A DNA stretch of 64,000 nt from Lolium rigidum (taxonomy: Eukaryota > Streptophyta > Magnoliopsida > Poales > Poaceae): assembly GCF_022539505.1 (NCBI RefSeq), contig NC_061508.1, positions 342,315,484 to 342,379,483 of the forward strand. Reading direction: 5' to 3'. Below the pieces are notes generated by a model. The model was not told where the DNA came from and ran no database searches. It saw only the letters and a program-made list of their open reading frames with translations. The position numbers were made by a program, and so were the translations under genes. Below are positions 10,685 through 20,555 of this stretch, in pieces (position 1 is the first letter of the stretch; each line of letters opens with the position of its first letter).

Positions 10685-11902
10685 ATGTTTAGTACTCTAC
10701 CAAGTTCCTATAGTAGTTTCCCTCAATTATATGTCACCAAATCAAATTTTATAATGATTGTTGAAAAATTTCAGAAAATGGAGTGGAATATTCATCAACT
10801 AAACCAACAAGAATTGGAGGTGCAACAAGTTATGAGAGTTCATCGCGAAGAAGGAGTATACCCCTCTTACTACCCATGTGTTGATTTTATGAGGAGTGCA
10901 AGAATCCTGCGAGATGTTCAAAAACTGACTTCCAATGCAGGGTTGGAAAGTTTTGTTGTTGGTGAACCATACCAATATGCAAAACTGACCATGTATGTGG
11001 TTCAGGATTTTGAATTCAATTGGTCTCAATCTAACCCCATGGTTCGATACAAAATTTATAATAAAACTGTCAACTTGCCATTCGATGATTTTTGTGCAGC
11101 AATTAGAGTGCCACAATGGGGATCATGCGAGAAGATAAGGGGACTGCCGCAGGAGCTCTTGAGTCTCTACAAGATGATTTGTCATGGAAGAAGCTTCTCA
11201 GAGGATGGTGGTAAAATCAGTAGTATTCAACTCCCAGCTATTCGCTACTTTGCTTATTTCATCACCAAGTGCGTTCTTGCTAGAAAGAATGCAAGTAAGT
11301 TATCTATCCAGGATTTAGCTTTTCTAGCTGCTGCATTACAAGGTGATAGGACTTATAATTTGGGTGCTTTGATAGCCTATAGACTTGCTACTAACCGTGA
11401 GAAGGGCGGAATTTGTGGAGGTCTCATCGCCTCTCGCTTATTAGCCATGCATGGTGTAGAACCTCACCATCTTGATATTCAGCTCTCCATACAGAAACTT
11501 GACATAGTCTCCATGATTAAGCATGAATTTGTTTCTGATTTGTCTAATTTGAGTAACCTGTCTTACAAGATAACATTTTACAAGAAAACTTGGAGAACAA
11601 CTAAGAAAACTGAAAAACTAGTAGGATTGCCAGCACCTGTTCTGTTTAACCTTGATTCCAGGAAGGATTGGTCAGTCACGGAAGGTGAACTGAATGCATA
11701 CATAGAGGGAGATTGCCATCATGCAAGAGACGACACGGAGGAGGCCGAGGAACACCTCGACTCGTCATCCGATGCAGCAAGTTCTTCGCATCAATATGTT
11801 GGGCATGAGGAGCCTTCACCATTTTCTTCTGCACCAGGACCTTATTATGACTACGCCATGTATGATCCACCGGCGTGGAACCCTGACCCTCGCTGGGGTT
11901 GA
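10685..11902 (+). CDS. second ORF of gypsy A, unknown function (405 codons, intact)
   Basis: One uninterrupted frame ends with TGA at 11900-11902. Codons from about 30 onward (MEWNIHQLNQ, ATG near 10778) look like the conserved start, so the true start may lie inside the frame. The product is mostly soluble-looking, with no clear signal peptide or membrane span. It has a helical middle (ITKCVLARKNASKLSIQDLA, AALQGDRTYNLGALIAYRLA) and an acidic, Ser-rich tail (DDTEEAEEHLDSSSDAASSS). It stands where an env-like gene would stand, but shows no envelope features. It faintly resembles the plant-specific ORFs of Athila-like and related gypsy elements. Being intact beside a ruined gag is notable. Its function is unknown. 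Confidence 0.7.
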   Translation: MFSTLPSSYSSFPQLYVTKSNFIMIVEKFQKMEWNIHQLNQQELEVQQVMRVHREEGVYPSYYPCVDFMRSARILRDVQKLTSNAGLESFVVGEPYQYAKLTMYVVQDFEFNWSQSNPMVRYKIYNKTVNLPFDDFCAAIRVPQWGSCEKIRGLPQELLSLYKMICHGRSFSEDGGKISSIQLPAIRYFAYFITKCVLARKNASKLSIQDLAFLAAALQGDRTYNLGALIAYRLATNREKGGICGGLIASRLLAMHGVEPHHLDIQLSIQKLDIVSMIKHEFVSDLSNLSNLSYKITFYKKTWRTTKKTEKLVGLPAPVLFNLDSRKDWSVTEGELNAYIEGDCHHARDDTEEAEEHLDSSSDAASSSHQYVGHEEPSPFSSAPGPYYDYAMYDPPAWNPDPRWG

Positions 11903-11926
11903 TCTCCACTTAGGCCAAAAGCCTAA

Positions 11927-11941
11927 GCTTGGGGGGAGGTA
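11927..11941 (+). promoter_or_regulatory. polypurine tract-like run of gypsy A
   Basis: AAGCTTGGGGGGAGG directly follows ORF 2. In intact relatives this tract is followed by a 3' non-coding part. Here 650 bp lie between it and the remaining 3' LTR, so it may be an internal copy. Confidence 0.45.
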
Positions 11942-12594
11942 TACCAGCATCACTTATTCTTTGCATATTATGGTTGCTGGATACTTGTATATACTTGTTT
12001 AGTTTCTTTAGGTGGTTTTCTAATAAGAGGGAGATGATATTTGGGGAAGTGCTGATTGAAAACAGATTCTGGGCTGATACCAAAAAAATTCTCAAACACA
12101 GCCAGAACATTATTTTGCGAAGCCTATTTTTGTGCATGTTCCCCAGGTTGTTATCTAACTTTCATTAGTTGAACACTTTTCGAGCTGAGCAGCAGAAGAA
12201 TTTCTTAAAAATCGATTGCTATACTGATGTCAAGTTTGACGAATTTCTGCTGCTTTGTGTTTATGTGACTCTTTTAGTTTTCATTCTCTTGTTTTTGCTT
12301 TGTTTCTTTCCTAAAGCACAAAAAGACCAAAAATATTTCTGTTTTTTCTCTTTACCACTTGTTTATTTTGGTTTCTTGCTTTTATTTTGCTTTGTTTGCT
12401 ATCGTTGGTTTGCTATAAGAAAATCCAAAAAGATTTTGCTTTGTTTGCTTGTTTCCTTTTGTTCTTGTTTCCAATTCGAAAACACAAAAAATATTTGCTG
12501 TTCTTCTTTGGTTTTGTAAAGTTCATTATGGAGTTCAGAGATCTTCGGTGGTTGGAGCTTGGCTTTCATTCCATATTATTCAAGCTACACAAGT
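11942..12594 (+). other. 3' non-coding region of gypsy A
   Basis: AT-rich and T-rich on the + strand (TTTTGCTTTG runs), no supported gene. The open frames at 12169-12626 are low-complexity Phe/Leu/Cys translations. At 12595 the sequence jumps into the middle of the LTR. Confidence 0.6.
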
Positions 12595-13217
12595 GTTGTT
12601 GTCCGGAACCCGAGGCCCCAAAGTGACAGAAATTGGGACAACCGAAGGGGAAGGCGGTGATATGAGGATCACATGTGTTCACGGAGTGTTAATGCTTTGC
12701 TCCGGTGCTCTATTAAAAGGAGTACCTTAATTTCCAGTAGATTCCCTAGAGGCCCGGCTGCCACCGGCTGGTAGGACAAAAGATGTTGTGCAAGTTTCTC
12801 ATTGCGAGCACGTACGACTAAATATGGAACACATGCCTATTGATTGATTAGTACTTGGACACCGTTTTATTATTATCTGCAAATGCCCTACTTTGATTGT
12901 TACATGAGTTTCTCTCATCCATGCAACGCCCGTTCATCCATCCCTCGTGCCTACGGTATTTTAATCCTGCTCGTTTACTATAATCACTACTCGCTGTCTT
13001 TGTTACACCGCTGCTCGTTATTTCACTATCGCTACTCGCTATAAACCGTTACTCATCGATAAACTCTTGCGAGCAAGTCTGTTTCCAGGTGCAGCTGAAT
13101 TGACAACTCCGCTGTTAAGGCCTACAAATATTCTTTGGCTCCCCTTGTGCCGAATCAATAAATTGAGTTTTACTTCCCGCGAAGACTGTTGCGATCCCCT
13201 ATACTTGTGGGTCATCA
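12595..13217 (+). repeat. 3' LTR of gypsy A, lacking its first ~750 bp
   Basis: It aligns to 6655-7276 with scattered substitutions and small insertions. The junction word TGTTGTTGTCC is shared by both sides of the deletion, so microhomology-mediated loss is likely. It ends TCATCA followed by the target duplication GATAC. Confidence 0.88.
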
Positions 13218-13274
13218 GATACCACTTGGCTCTTTCTTCCATTTTAGTGCCGATGATTAGAATGTTTGGTCACC

Positions 13275-14173
13275 TATACGCCGCAATATACTTTGTAGAC
13301 GGGCCCCCCTTTCCCCGGCCGCCGTTCCGTGGACGAGTCCTTGACGAGACAACAACGCCGACCTGCCTCTCCGGCGCAGAACCACGCCAGTCCCAGCTGC
13401 CTCCCTTGTGGCCACGTCTCCTGCGCTCTGCGCTTTTCTCCATGGCCGGACTACGATTGGACACACCGAGGGAATAATGGTAATAGCCATCACCACTATC
13501 GTCAGACTCCACATGTGTAGAGTACTTTGCAGCGGATGCCACTTTTCTTCTCTCGCCGTCTAGTACGTGAATGAGTCCTTAATGCAAAGACGGTGCCGGC
13601 CTCCCTAGCATCATGCCGACCCCTGTTGCCGCGCTTTAGGCCGTGTCTCACGCGCCCTGCACTCTTCGCCTTCTTGCCCGGTGAACGAATAGACTAATCG
13701 TTGGAATAAGGAAGCCGATGACGGCCTATCGAAATCTAATCTTGCGACCGGCCATCATCGGTTTCCTTATTCCAACGATCAGTCTATTGGTTCACCGGGC
13801 AAGAAGGCGAACAGTGCAGGGCGCGGGACACACGGCCTGAAGCGCGGCAACACGGGCCGGCATAATGCTGGGCAGGCCGGCACGGTCTTTGCATCAAGGA
13901 CTCGTTCACTGGACGGCGAGGGAAGAAAAATGGCATCTGCTGCAAACTGCTATGCACCTGTGGTGATGGCGATTATCATTATTCCCCCGGTGAGTCCAAT
14001 CGTGGTCCGGCCATGGAGAAGAGCGCAGGAGACGCGGCCACAAGGGAGGCGGCTGGGACTGCCGTGGTTCTGCGCCGGAGAGGTAGATCGGCGTTATTGT
14101 GTCATCAAGGACCCGTTCACGGAACGGCGGCCGGGGAAAGGGGCCCTTTTGCAAAGTATATTGCGGTGTATAC
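13275..14173. mobile_element. 0.9-kb foldback (long inverted repeat) inside the CACTA element
   Basis: The two ~430-bp arms are inverted copies, about 90 percent identical by eye, around a centre near 13725. CCGCAATATACTTTG at 13281 matches the inverted CAAAGTATATTGCGG at 14151, and GGAATAAGGAA at about 13703 pairs with TTCCTTATTCC near 13760. TATAC lies at both edges (13275-13279, 14169-14173). That could be a 5-bp duplication, but GTATAC is palindromic, so it is ambiguous. Open frames in it (13067-13477, 13930-14223, 14013-14279) are arm translations. It splits the ~220-bp array. Confidence 0.75.
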
Positions 14174-14179
14174 TGCAAC

Positions 14180-14500
14180 TATGGTTTCTGACCATAGTAT
14201 TTGTGTTGACCAACAATGTATGAGGCACTTATTCCATTTTGTCATTCCATTTTCTTTGAGATTTTCAAAATGCCGATGATTAAAATGTTTGGTCACCGTA
14301 CACTTGGGGGTGGCGTAAGTGAGCCTGGTAAGATAGCACAAATATCAATCTCTTGTGCATCGGACTTGGTCTCACTTACGCCATCCCTGAATGTTAATAT
14401 TTGTGTTGACCAACAATGTATGAGGCATTTATTCCATTCCTCTTGTGCATCGGACTTGTTGGTCTCACTTTCTTCCATTTTCATCATAGTACGAACTGGA
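14180..14500. repeat. remaining copies of the ~220-bp CACTA-internal unit
   Basis: The TTGTGTTGACCAACAATGTA phrase occurs near 14200 and again near 14403, and TGCCGATGATTAAAATGTTT at 14271. This is the right-hand continuation of the array at 5505-5903. Confidence 0.75.
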
Positions 14501-14822
14501 TGAAGACCCCGATGCAAGCGAGCCTGGTGGGTAGAGAGGAGGGAGCAAAGGAGGAACCGGATGAAGACAACTTTGTATCTCGAAATTGTGAAATTTGTAT
14601 GAATTAAGAGTTGTATGCAAAACATTTGACACTTGCCACTATATATGTATCTCGATCGGGATCTAAGTACTGTGATGATGATGTATAATGTTGCTATGTT
14701 ATATGTGTCCATATTATATCTGTCTATCGGTCTATATTATACCTGTATATTGCGTACAAAACCTGTATAAAACCTGTATAATACACCAGGGAGCACAAAA
14801 TCGAGTATACCTGTACATTGTT
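14501..14822. other. non-coding right-hand interior of the CACTA element
   Basis: I see no gene. The first 90 bp (GCGAGCCTGGTGGG to GATGAAGAC) look like a short exon end. TGTATGAATTAAGAG follows, resembling the 3' untranslated part of a CACTA gene. The rest is AT-rich with several TGTATAT runs. Confidence 0.45.
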
Positions 14823-15010
14823 CTGTGGCGCACCAAAATTGAATTTAGTGGCGCACCTATTTCTGTGGCGCAGCATGTCCATATGCGCCACGGAGACACC
14901 TTAATTCCGTGGCGCATGGTCGGGTGCACCACGTAAACACTATTTTTGTGGCGAAGTTTCTGTGGCGCACCGACCATGCGCCACAGAATCAATTTTTGGT
15001 GCGCCACTGA
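14823..15010. repeat. right subterminal repeat array of the CACTA element
   Basis: About ten copies of GTGGCGCAC or GTGCGCCAC, some with one mismatch, sit just inside the right end and mirror the array at 3003-3285. Confidence 0.85.
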
Positions 15011-15030
15011 TGAGACTTTTCCTACTAGTG
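15005..15030. repeat. right terminal inverted repeat of the CACTA element
   Basis: It reads inward from CTACTAGTG. The outer 15 bases are the inverted copy of the left end. CTG (15031-15033) follows as the target duplication. Confidence 0.92.
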
Positions 15031-15033
15031 CTG

Positions 15034-15545
15034 AACGAAACTAAGAAGTACAGAGCTGAACTGCATTGAGAACTACAGTGCTAAATGATGGTGTCTACTA
15101 CCTACGGCTACCACTACTGAACTACATTCCTATGCTGGCCAAGTTGAAGGAGATCATGTAGGGGTGAGACTGGACACGACGTAGCGTTCTGCGCAAGAGG
15201 CGGCTTGGTGGAGAAGACCGGCATCAGATCGAGCTCCTGGTCGAGGTGCCTGGTACTTCTGATCTGGACGTGCCGGGCGGAGGTAGCATGGTGGAGCTGG
15301 AGGAGAGTGGCGTTGCTGATACCGCCTCATCCACGACGTGTGGGGAGTCGAAAGTGGTGGTTGGGTAGTTGCAAACCTGGAGTTGAGTTGAGCTATGTTG
15401 ATATCGCTAGTTCCGTAACTTTTTTAGTGCCGCTTTGACGCTATAACGCATTGTAACAAATAGTCAGCTTAGCGCTGCTAATAATGTGATTAGCGTCATA
15501 GCGAGTAAATTATGCGTAGCTTAGCGTTCACCTTCTAAACACGAT
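15034..15545. other. non-coding spacer between CACTA and gypsy B
   Basis: No supported gene. A short GC-rich frame (15205-15438) has no recognisable product. The last 130 bp repeat the word TTAGCG several times. The final five bases, ACGAT, are the left target duplication of gypsy B. Confidence 0.5.
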
Positions 15546-15757
15546 TGTTATCACCAGAATTTGACCGGATCAGAGGTGGGCCGCGATTGAGATGGGCTTG
15601 AAGAGTATATATATGGAAGATATACATGAATCGGCCTTGTATACAAAGTTTGGGCTAGTTTGCCCGTGTATCTGTAATATAGTAGGATACGTGTCGGTTA
15701 GATAGAGTTTGGCTCGTGCACGGTTGGGATTATTCCCACGTTAGAAAGTCTACGGAC

Positions 15758-15765
15758 TATAAATA
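15758..15765 (+). promoter_or_regulatory. TATA box of the gypsy B 5' LTR
   Basis: TATAAATA, followed about 20 bp later by the CTAGGGTTTC stretch. The same motif lies at 22607-22614 in the 3' LTR. Transcripts would start near 15790, so both hairpins would lie in the RNA. Confidence 0.7.
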
Positions 15766-15872
15766 TGTATCTAGGGTTTCTGAAATAAACAACAATCACG
15801 TTCACCACAAACCAATCTAGGCGCATCGCCAACTCCCTTGTCTCGAGGGTTTTCTTCCGGGTAAGCATCATG

Positions 15873-15903
15873 CTGCCTAGATCGCATCTTGCGATCTAGG
15901 CAG
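15873..15903 (+). promoter_or_regulatory. perfect hairpin 1 in the LTR (14-bp stem, TCT loop)
   Basis: CTGCCTAGATCGCA, then TCT, then TGCGATCTAGGCAG. The stem is perfect, and it is preserved at 22722-22752 in the other LTR. Confidence 0.85.
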
Positions 15904-16042
15904 TACACGTTTATTCGTTGTTCATGCGTTGCTCATGCTGAAGCCTTGTTGATGGCGAGCAACGTAGTTATAATAGATGTGTTAGGGTTAGCACTGCTTC
16001 ATCGTATCATATGATTTCGTTCGTGCAACCCTTAGACGTCTA

Positions 16043-16077
16043 GCCGCCCTTACACCTATCTTAGGTGTAAGGGCGGC
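16043..16077 (+). promoter_or_regulatory. perfect hairpin 2 in the LTR (16-bp stem, TCT loop)
   Basis: GCCGCCCTTACACCTA, then TCT, then TAGGTGTAAGGGCGGC. The stem is perfect and is preserved at 22892-22926. A third, shorter hairpin (ATCGGCTC-TTT-GAGCCGAT) is at 16431-16449. Confidence 0.85.
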
Positions 16078-16713
16078 ACCCCGCTTGATCATTATCTAGT
16101 AGATCCGATCCGTTATGATTGCTCCTTGTTCTTTAAGGATTAGTTTAATATCTGCATAGTTAGGCCTTACAAACGGGTTGAAGGATCCAGTGGCACGTAG
16201 GGTGTAGTTTGCTAGCCCTAGACAAGATGTTCCGGGGATCAACTTCATGTTGGTTTTTAGGCCTTGTCTACGGTCGGTTTATGATCACCGTGCGTGGCCT
16301 CCAGGCTCAATCACGCGTAGGATGTTCCGATTATGTGGTGAGAACCCTAAATCGTAGTAGGTCGTTTTAGCTTTACATTGATCAAGCAGGACCACCATGC
16401 GATCGTACAACTCGTACGAATCATGGGTGGATCGGCTCTTTGAGCCGATTCACAGGACAACCTGAGAGCCGATCGAGGCTCGTATTTAATGTTTACGTGT
16501 ATGCCATGCAGGAAACTAAGCGAGGCAAATCCATCACCTTCCTGACCAGGTATAGGTCAGGTGGCACGCCCTTGCACCAGCATCGGACGTGCGTGCCGAG
16601 TCTTTGCGGGCCGTCGCTCGAGGGACCAGGGCCAGCCGCAGTCCTAGGAGCCTCCCGGCTCTACTGTGTTGCCCGTCGCTGCTCGCCGGTGGGTTTCTGA
16701 CCGCAACACATTC

Positions 16714-16730
16714 TGGCACGCCCGGTGGGA
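16714..16730 (+). promoter_or_regulatory. primer-binding site-like sequence of gypsy B
   Basis: TGGCACGCCCGGTGGGA, five bases after the LTR end. It begins with the TGG expected opposite a tRNA CCA end. I cannot name the tRNA with certainty. Confidence 0.6.
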
Positions 16731-16769
16731 CGGTCTTCAACATCAACCACATCGCCATCTACATCTGAG

Positions 16770-19700
16770 ATGGCGGAAGGCACTCCGATCACGTACGAGG
16801 ATCTGACCGAGGAGCTCAAGAAGAAGTATGACGAGGTCAAAGCGATCCTCGAAGCCGACCTCATCGGCTCTTTCCAAAGAACCCGCTCACACGGCATCAG
16901 GTGGAAAGGGTTCTCACCTGAAGGCGCCTCGATGGAGTGGACCTGTCCGCCCCGTCAGAAGAACGCACTCGGTTCTACGTCAGGAGATTAACTTCATGGT
17001 AGCTCATTCGCTGCACCGCCATTCTGAGAGCCTGGTGAACACTTTGGAGCGTGTCGCTCTTCGGGTGATCCAGGAAATCATGAGGCATCAGTACTCTCCG
17101 TCAGGACCAGCTCTAGGGACTCACCTAGGAGAAGTGCCACTCCAGTCCCGTCCACCGCTGCCATTCGCGTTGGCAGCACCAGAAGTGCCGAGTTCACCGG
17201 CATACGTCGTCTACAAGATCGGTGGTGACCCTAGTGATTACCAGTTCTTGCATGAGGCGCCTAAGGAGATCCCTCACGGATACACGTGCACATACGTGCC
17301 ATGACTGCAGTAACTGGGCACTCACAAACCGGACTGCAACAGCAGGGACTTACGGAACAGCAGGAGGAACTTCGGGAACAGATCTTGAGAAGCAGACGTG
17401 GCTAGCTAAGTATGCCACCCCGATAAACCTCCAGAGCCCAACTCCTGCGGTTGGCTCGGAGCTTGAAAGCAAGCGTGGCTGGCTAAGTATGCCACTCCGG
17501 CAAATCTTCGAGTTCGACTCCTGCAGCCGGCACCGCGGATCAGATCGAGTACAATCTTGAGAGACCAGTTCGGCATGGTGCCGAAAAGGAGGGCAATCGG
17601 CTATTCCAAGCCGTACCCCAACGAGTACGAGTTGATCCCACTACCACCCAAATATCGGCTCCTCGAATTCTCCAAGTTTAGTGGATCGGATGGTTCCGGC
17701 TCAATCGAGCATGTGAGCCGATATTTGGCACAGCTGGGCACGATCTCAGCATCGGATGAGCTGCGTGTGAGGTTCTTCGCACGGTCCCTCACGGGATCGG
17801 CTTTCGGGTGGTACACATCGCTGCCACCGGACTCAATCCGGACTTGGAAGCGGTTGGAGGAGCAGTTCCACATGCGAGTATCACTCGGATGCTTCGAGGC
17901 TGGCATTGCCGATCTAGCACAAGTACGACGAAGCGCGGAGAAACGGTGTCGGAATACATCCGGCGCTTCGGGACCGTTAGGAACCGATGCTATTCGGCTC
18001 GTGTGAGCTGAAAAAGAAGCGGTCGAGTTGGCGGTGGTGGGTCTCGCATCACCGATCAAGGATGTGGCCTCCCAAGCGAGACTACCCTTCACGGCGCACA
18101 TGGTGCGAAGGCGTCGTTATATGAACGAGCGCCACCCGGAGGTATACCGGGATAAATTCAAGCGTGCGGTGGTCCTGGTTGAGGCGGGACGAAGATGAAG
18201 GCTCTGCGGGAGATCAAGAGGTAGCAGTGGCTGAATGGACTCGGGGGGCAAGCCCCGTGTCCTGCAAGTGGGTTAAGCCACAAGGTCCTCCAAGAGGGTT
18301 TGACTTCGACGTCACCAAGGCTGAGCAAATTTTCGACCTCTTACTTAAGGAGAAGCGGCTAAAGGTACCCGAAGGCCACAAGATCCCCACAGCTCAGGAG
18401 CTGAACGGAAAGCCATATTGCAAGTGGCATAACACGTTCACCCATGCCACCAACGACTGCAGGGTGTGGCGGCAGCAGGTCCAAATGGCGATAGAACAAG
18501 GGCGTCTAATTTTCAGCCAGTACGCCATGAAGGTCGACACACACCCCTTCCCCGCCGTTAACATGGTGGAGTGCACTTACCCTGGAGGGTGCCAGCCAGG
18601 ATTCTCGTTCAACATCAACATGGTAGGACCTGGGCACCACTCTGGTAAGGACAGAGACGAGGGCAGCTGCTCTCGTGACAACGACAAAGAGGAAGCCGTT
18701 CCACGCGATCGGCTCCGGCACGATGGCAAGCGCTACATCACAGAGGGAGAAGTGAGGAATGTGCGATATCAGCGACCTCTCTCTGATCACCTCCTCAACA
18801 AATATGTGAGTCAATACGACCAACGCCGACGATACAACAACGAGGACGAAAGAGATCGTCTGGCTAGGGACGCCAGGAGACATCGTCGGCATGATCGTGA
18901 CGAGGAGAGATATGAGCGCCACGCCAAGGAAAAGTCGAGAGAGCAAGACGACGTGGATAGGCACTGGGACTGTCCCTTCTTCAGACACTTGCTGGGATTC
19001 AGGAATGAGCCGATTGCCTACAATCGGCAAGCGCCCGAGAATGTAGACGAGAAGAAGAAGGATGCGGCTAACGTGTCCGTGTTCAAACGTCTAGGGCCTC
19101 TCCCGCCTCGGAACAAGCACGGCTGAGTCCTCTCGGGTGGAAGATCTCGAGGAATTGGAAGACGATGATGAAGAAGAAGAAGATAAGTATCACCGGCCAA
19201 GGTGGTGCCACGATGGACTCGGCCGTTCCCAAAAGCGTAGGGTTCGGCGACTACGTGGTTTGGAGGAAGCCGAAAGGTTATACCTGCACACGTTAAGGAA
19301 GGCGCGGCCTGATCGGCCGCGAAAATTCAGCGAACCCTGGACGAAGAAGGTCGGCCACAAAGGAAAGAGTGGCGCCCCAGACAAAAGAAAGCCGATGATG
19401 AGACATCGGATGGCACAAACATGGTGTTCATCCTTCAGACGGAGTTTAGTGCTCCAGGATTAGACGAAGCACCTGTGGCACAACTTGACTGCGGCCCACG
19501 GCCCGGTTATCTTTGAGAAGCCACGAGAAAGAAGCTACAGACACCTGAAGGCCCTGTACTTGCGAGGCTATATCAATGGGCAGCATGTCAACAAGATGCT
19601 TTGGTGGACACCGGAGCGGCGATCAACATTATGCCATACTCCATGCTACGTCGGTTGGGACGCTCTAGCGCGGATCTGATCAAGACCAACGTGACACCGA

Positions 19701-19927
19701 GCGATTTCAACGGCCAAGCATCTGACGCACAAGGTGTTCTGAACGTGGATCTGACCGTAGGAAGGAAAACCATCCCTACGACGTTCTTTATTGTCGATAG
19801 CAAGAGCACCTATGCTGTCCTGCTAGGGAGAGATTGGATCCACGCCAACTGTTGCATTCCATCCACGATGCACCAATGCTTAATACAGTGGGATGGAGAT
19901 GAAGTAGAGGTCGTCCACGCGAGATGA
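16770..19927 (+). pseudogene. gag-protease polyprotein of gypsy B, frame-broken
   Basis: It starts at the ATG at 16770 (MAEGTPITYEDLTEELKKKY). Frames change near 16925, 17290, 17935, 19310 and 19600, and a stop lies near 18006. In order: an N-terminal helical part with SHGIRWKGF; a Retrotrans_gag segment with WYTSLPPDSI (about 17810); a zinc-knuckle-like CKWHNTFTHATNDC (about 18420); a charged Arg/Asp-rich linker; and an aspartic protease with VDTGAAINIMP (about 19604) and LLGRDWI (about 19820). It would make the particle and cleave itself. The protease D-T-G triad is intact, unlike in gypsy A and D. Past the TGA at 19925-19927 the frames are closed and no polymerase is seen. Confidence 0.85.
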
Positions 19928-20555
19928 CTCAGCCGAGATTTCAACGGGCTGGCATGAACGTTTGGGAGACGACAGGCCAAGAGCCACTCTCAGGCATCAA
20001 TTTGGACGACTGCGAGCGCATCGACGTCACGAAGGACGGGGTTAGGCTGGTCTTATCCACCGGCCTGACCGTATAGCAAGAACAAATCTATGGACGAACG
20101 TGGCGAGGTCGATAATTGTGATCGGCCCCAAAGATCTATGGACGAACATTGCAAAACCTTCATTAAGCGATTCAATCAACATGGAGGCCGATTCCAGCAA
20201 TCGGCCAAAATTATCCTCACCATACGTTCTGCCTGTGTTCAACGTCGATCTAATGGGCAACAGTTTGACGTCGGCTGATGAGCTGGAAGAAGTCAACATT
20301 GGTCCTAACGGAGCCGACGTTCAAATACAGTGCCTTGGCTAACCACAGAGCCGATATCCGCAGTTACCTGGCAGATTCGGCTCGGGGGGCACCCATTCTC
20401 ATGAATATGTGCGATACATGTGCAGTGAAATATTGGGGGCCGATAGAAAAATCGGCCAGTAAAACAAAAATTCTCATGATGTACAGCCGATGCACGGACA
20501 TCGACTTTAGAACTAAGAAACAAAGCCGATGCACAGCCATCGACTCTAGTACAAA
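19928..20555. other. non-coding interior of gypsy B after the protease
   Basis: No long frame. Scattered peptide remnants suggest degraded polyprotein. The words GCCGAT/ATCGGC recur many times, as they do through the rest of the 3' third. I see no reverse transcriptase motif such as YxDD. Confidence 0.5.

Larger units (their letters stand above)
5904..13217 (+). mobile_element. gypsy LTR retrotransposon A, nested in the CACTA element
   Basis: The element starts TGATACGTCC and ends GTGGGTCATCA. GATAC lies directly outside both ends (5899-5903 and 13218-13222), a perfect 5-bp target duplication. Order: full 5' LTR, primer site, decayed gag-protease, a second long ORF, purine tract, 3' untranslated part, and a 3' LTR lacking its first ~750 bp. 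I see no reverse transcriptase, RNase H or integrase. The layout resembles the abundant Triticeae non-autonomous families of the Sabrina/WHAM type; the name is from memory. Confidence 0.9.
2966..15030. mobile_element. non-autonomous CACTA DNA transposon carrying nested elements
   Basis: The left end starts CACTAGTAGGAAAAG and the right end reads CTTTTCCTACTAGTG, giving 15 identical terminal bases plus a looser continuation to about 26 bp. The trinucleotide CTG lies immediately outside both ends (2963-2965 and 15031-15033), which is the 3-bp duplication expected of the CACTA superfamily. Arrays of GTGGCGCAC/GTGCGCCAC subterminal motifs lie inside both ends. No TNP2- or TNPA-like protein is recognisable, so it is non-autonomous. 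About 7.3 kb of its length is a nested gypsy element and 0.9 kb a foldback. Orientation is undefined without a transposase gene. Confidence 0.93.
15546..16708 (+). repeat. 5' LTR of gypsy B
   Basis: It starts TGTTATCACC and ends GACCGCAACA. It contains a TATA box and, downstream of it, two perfect hairpins. Confidence 0.93.

Noticed and set aside
12169..12626. Membrane-protein-like frames rich in Phe and Leu
   Set aside because: Translations of a T-rich 3' non-coding tract, with overlapping frames of equal quality.
15205..15438. 77-codon frame MVEKTGIRSSSW
   Set aside because: No family resemblance, no codon signal visible by eye, and it sits in a spacer next to a transposon end.
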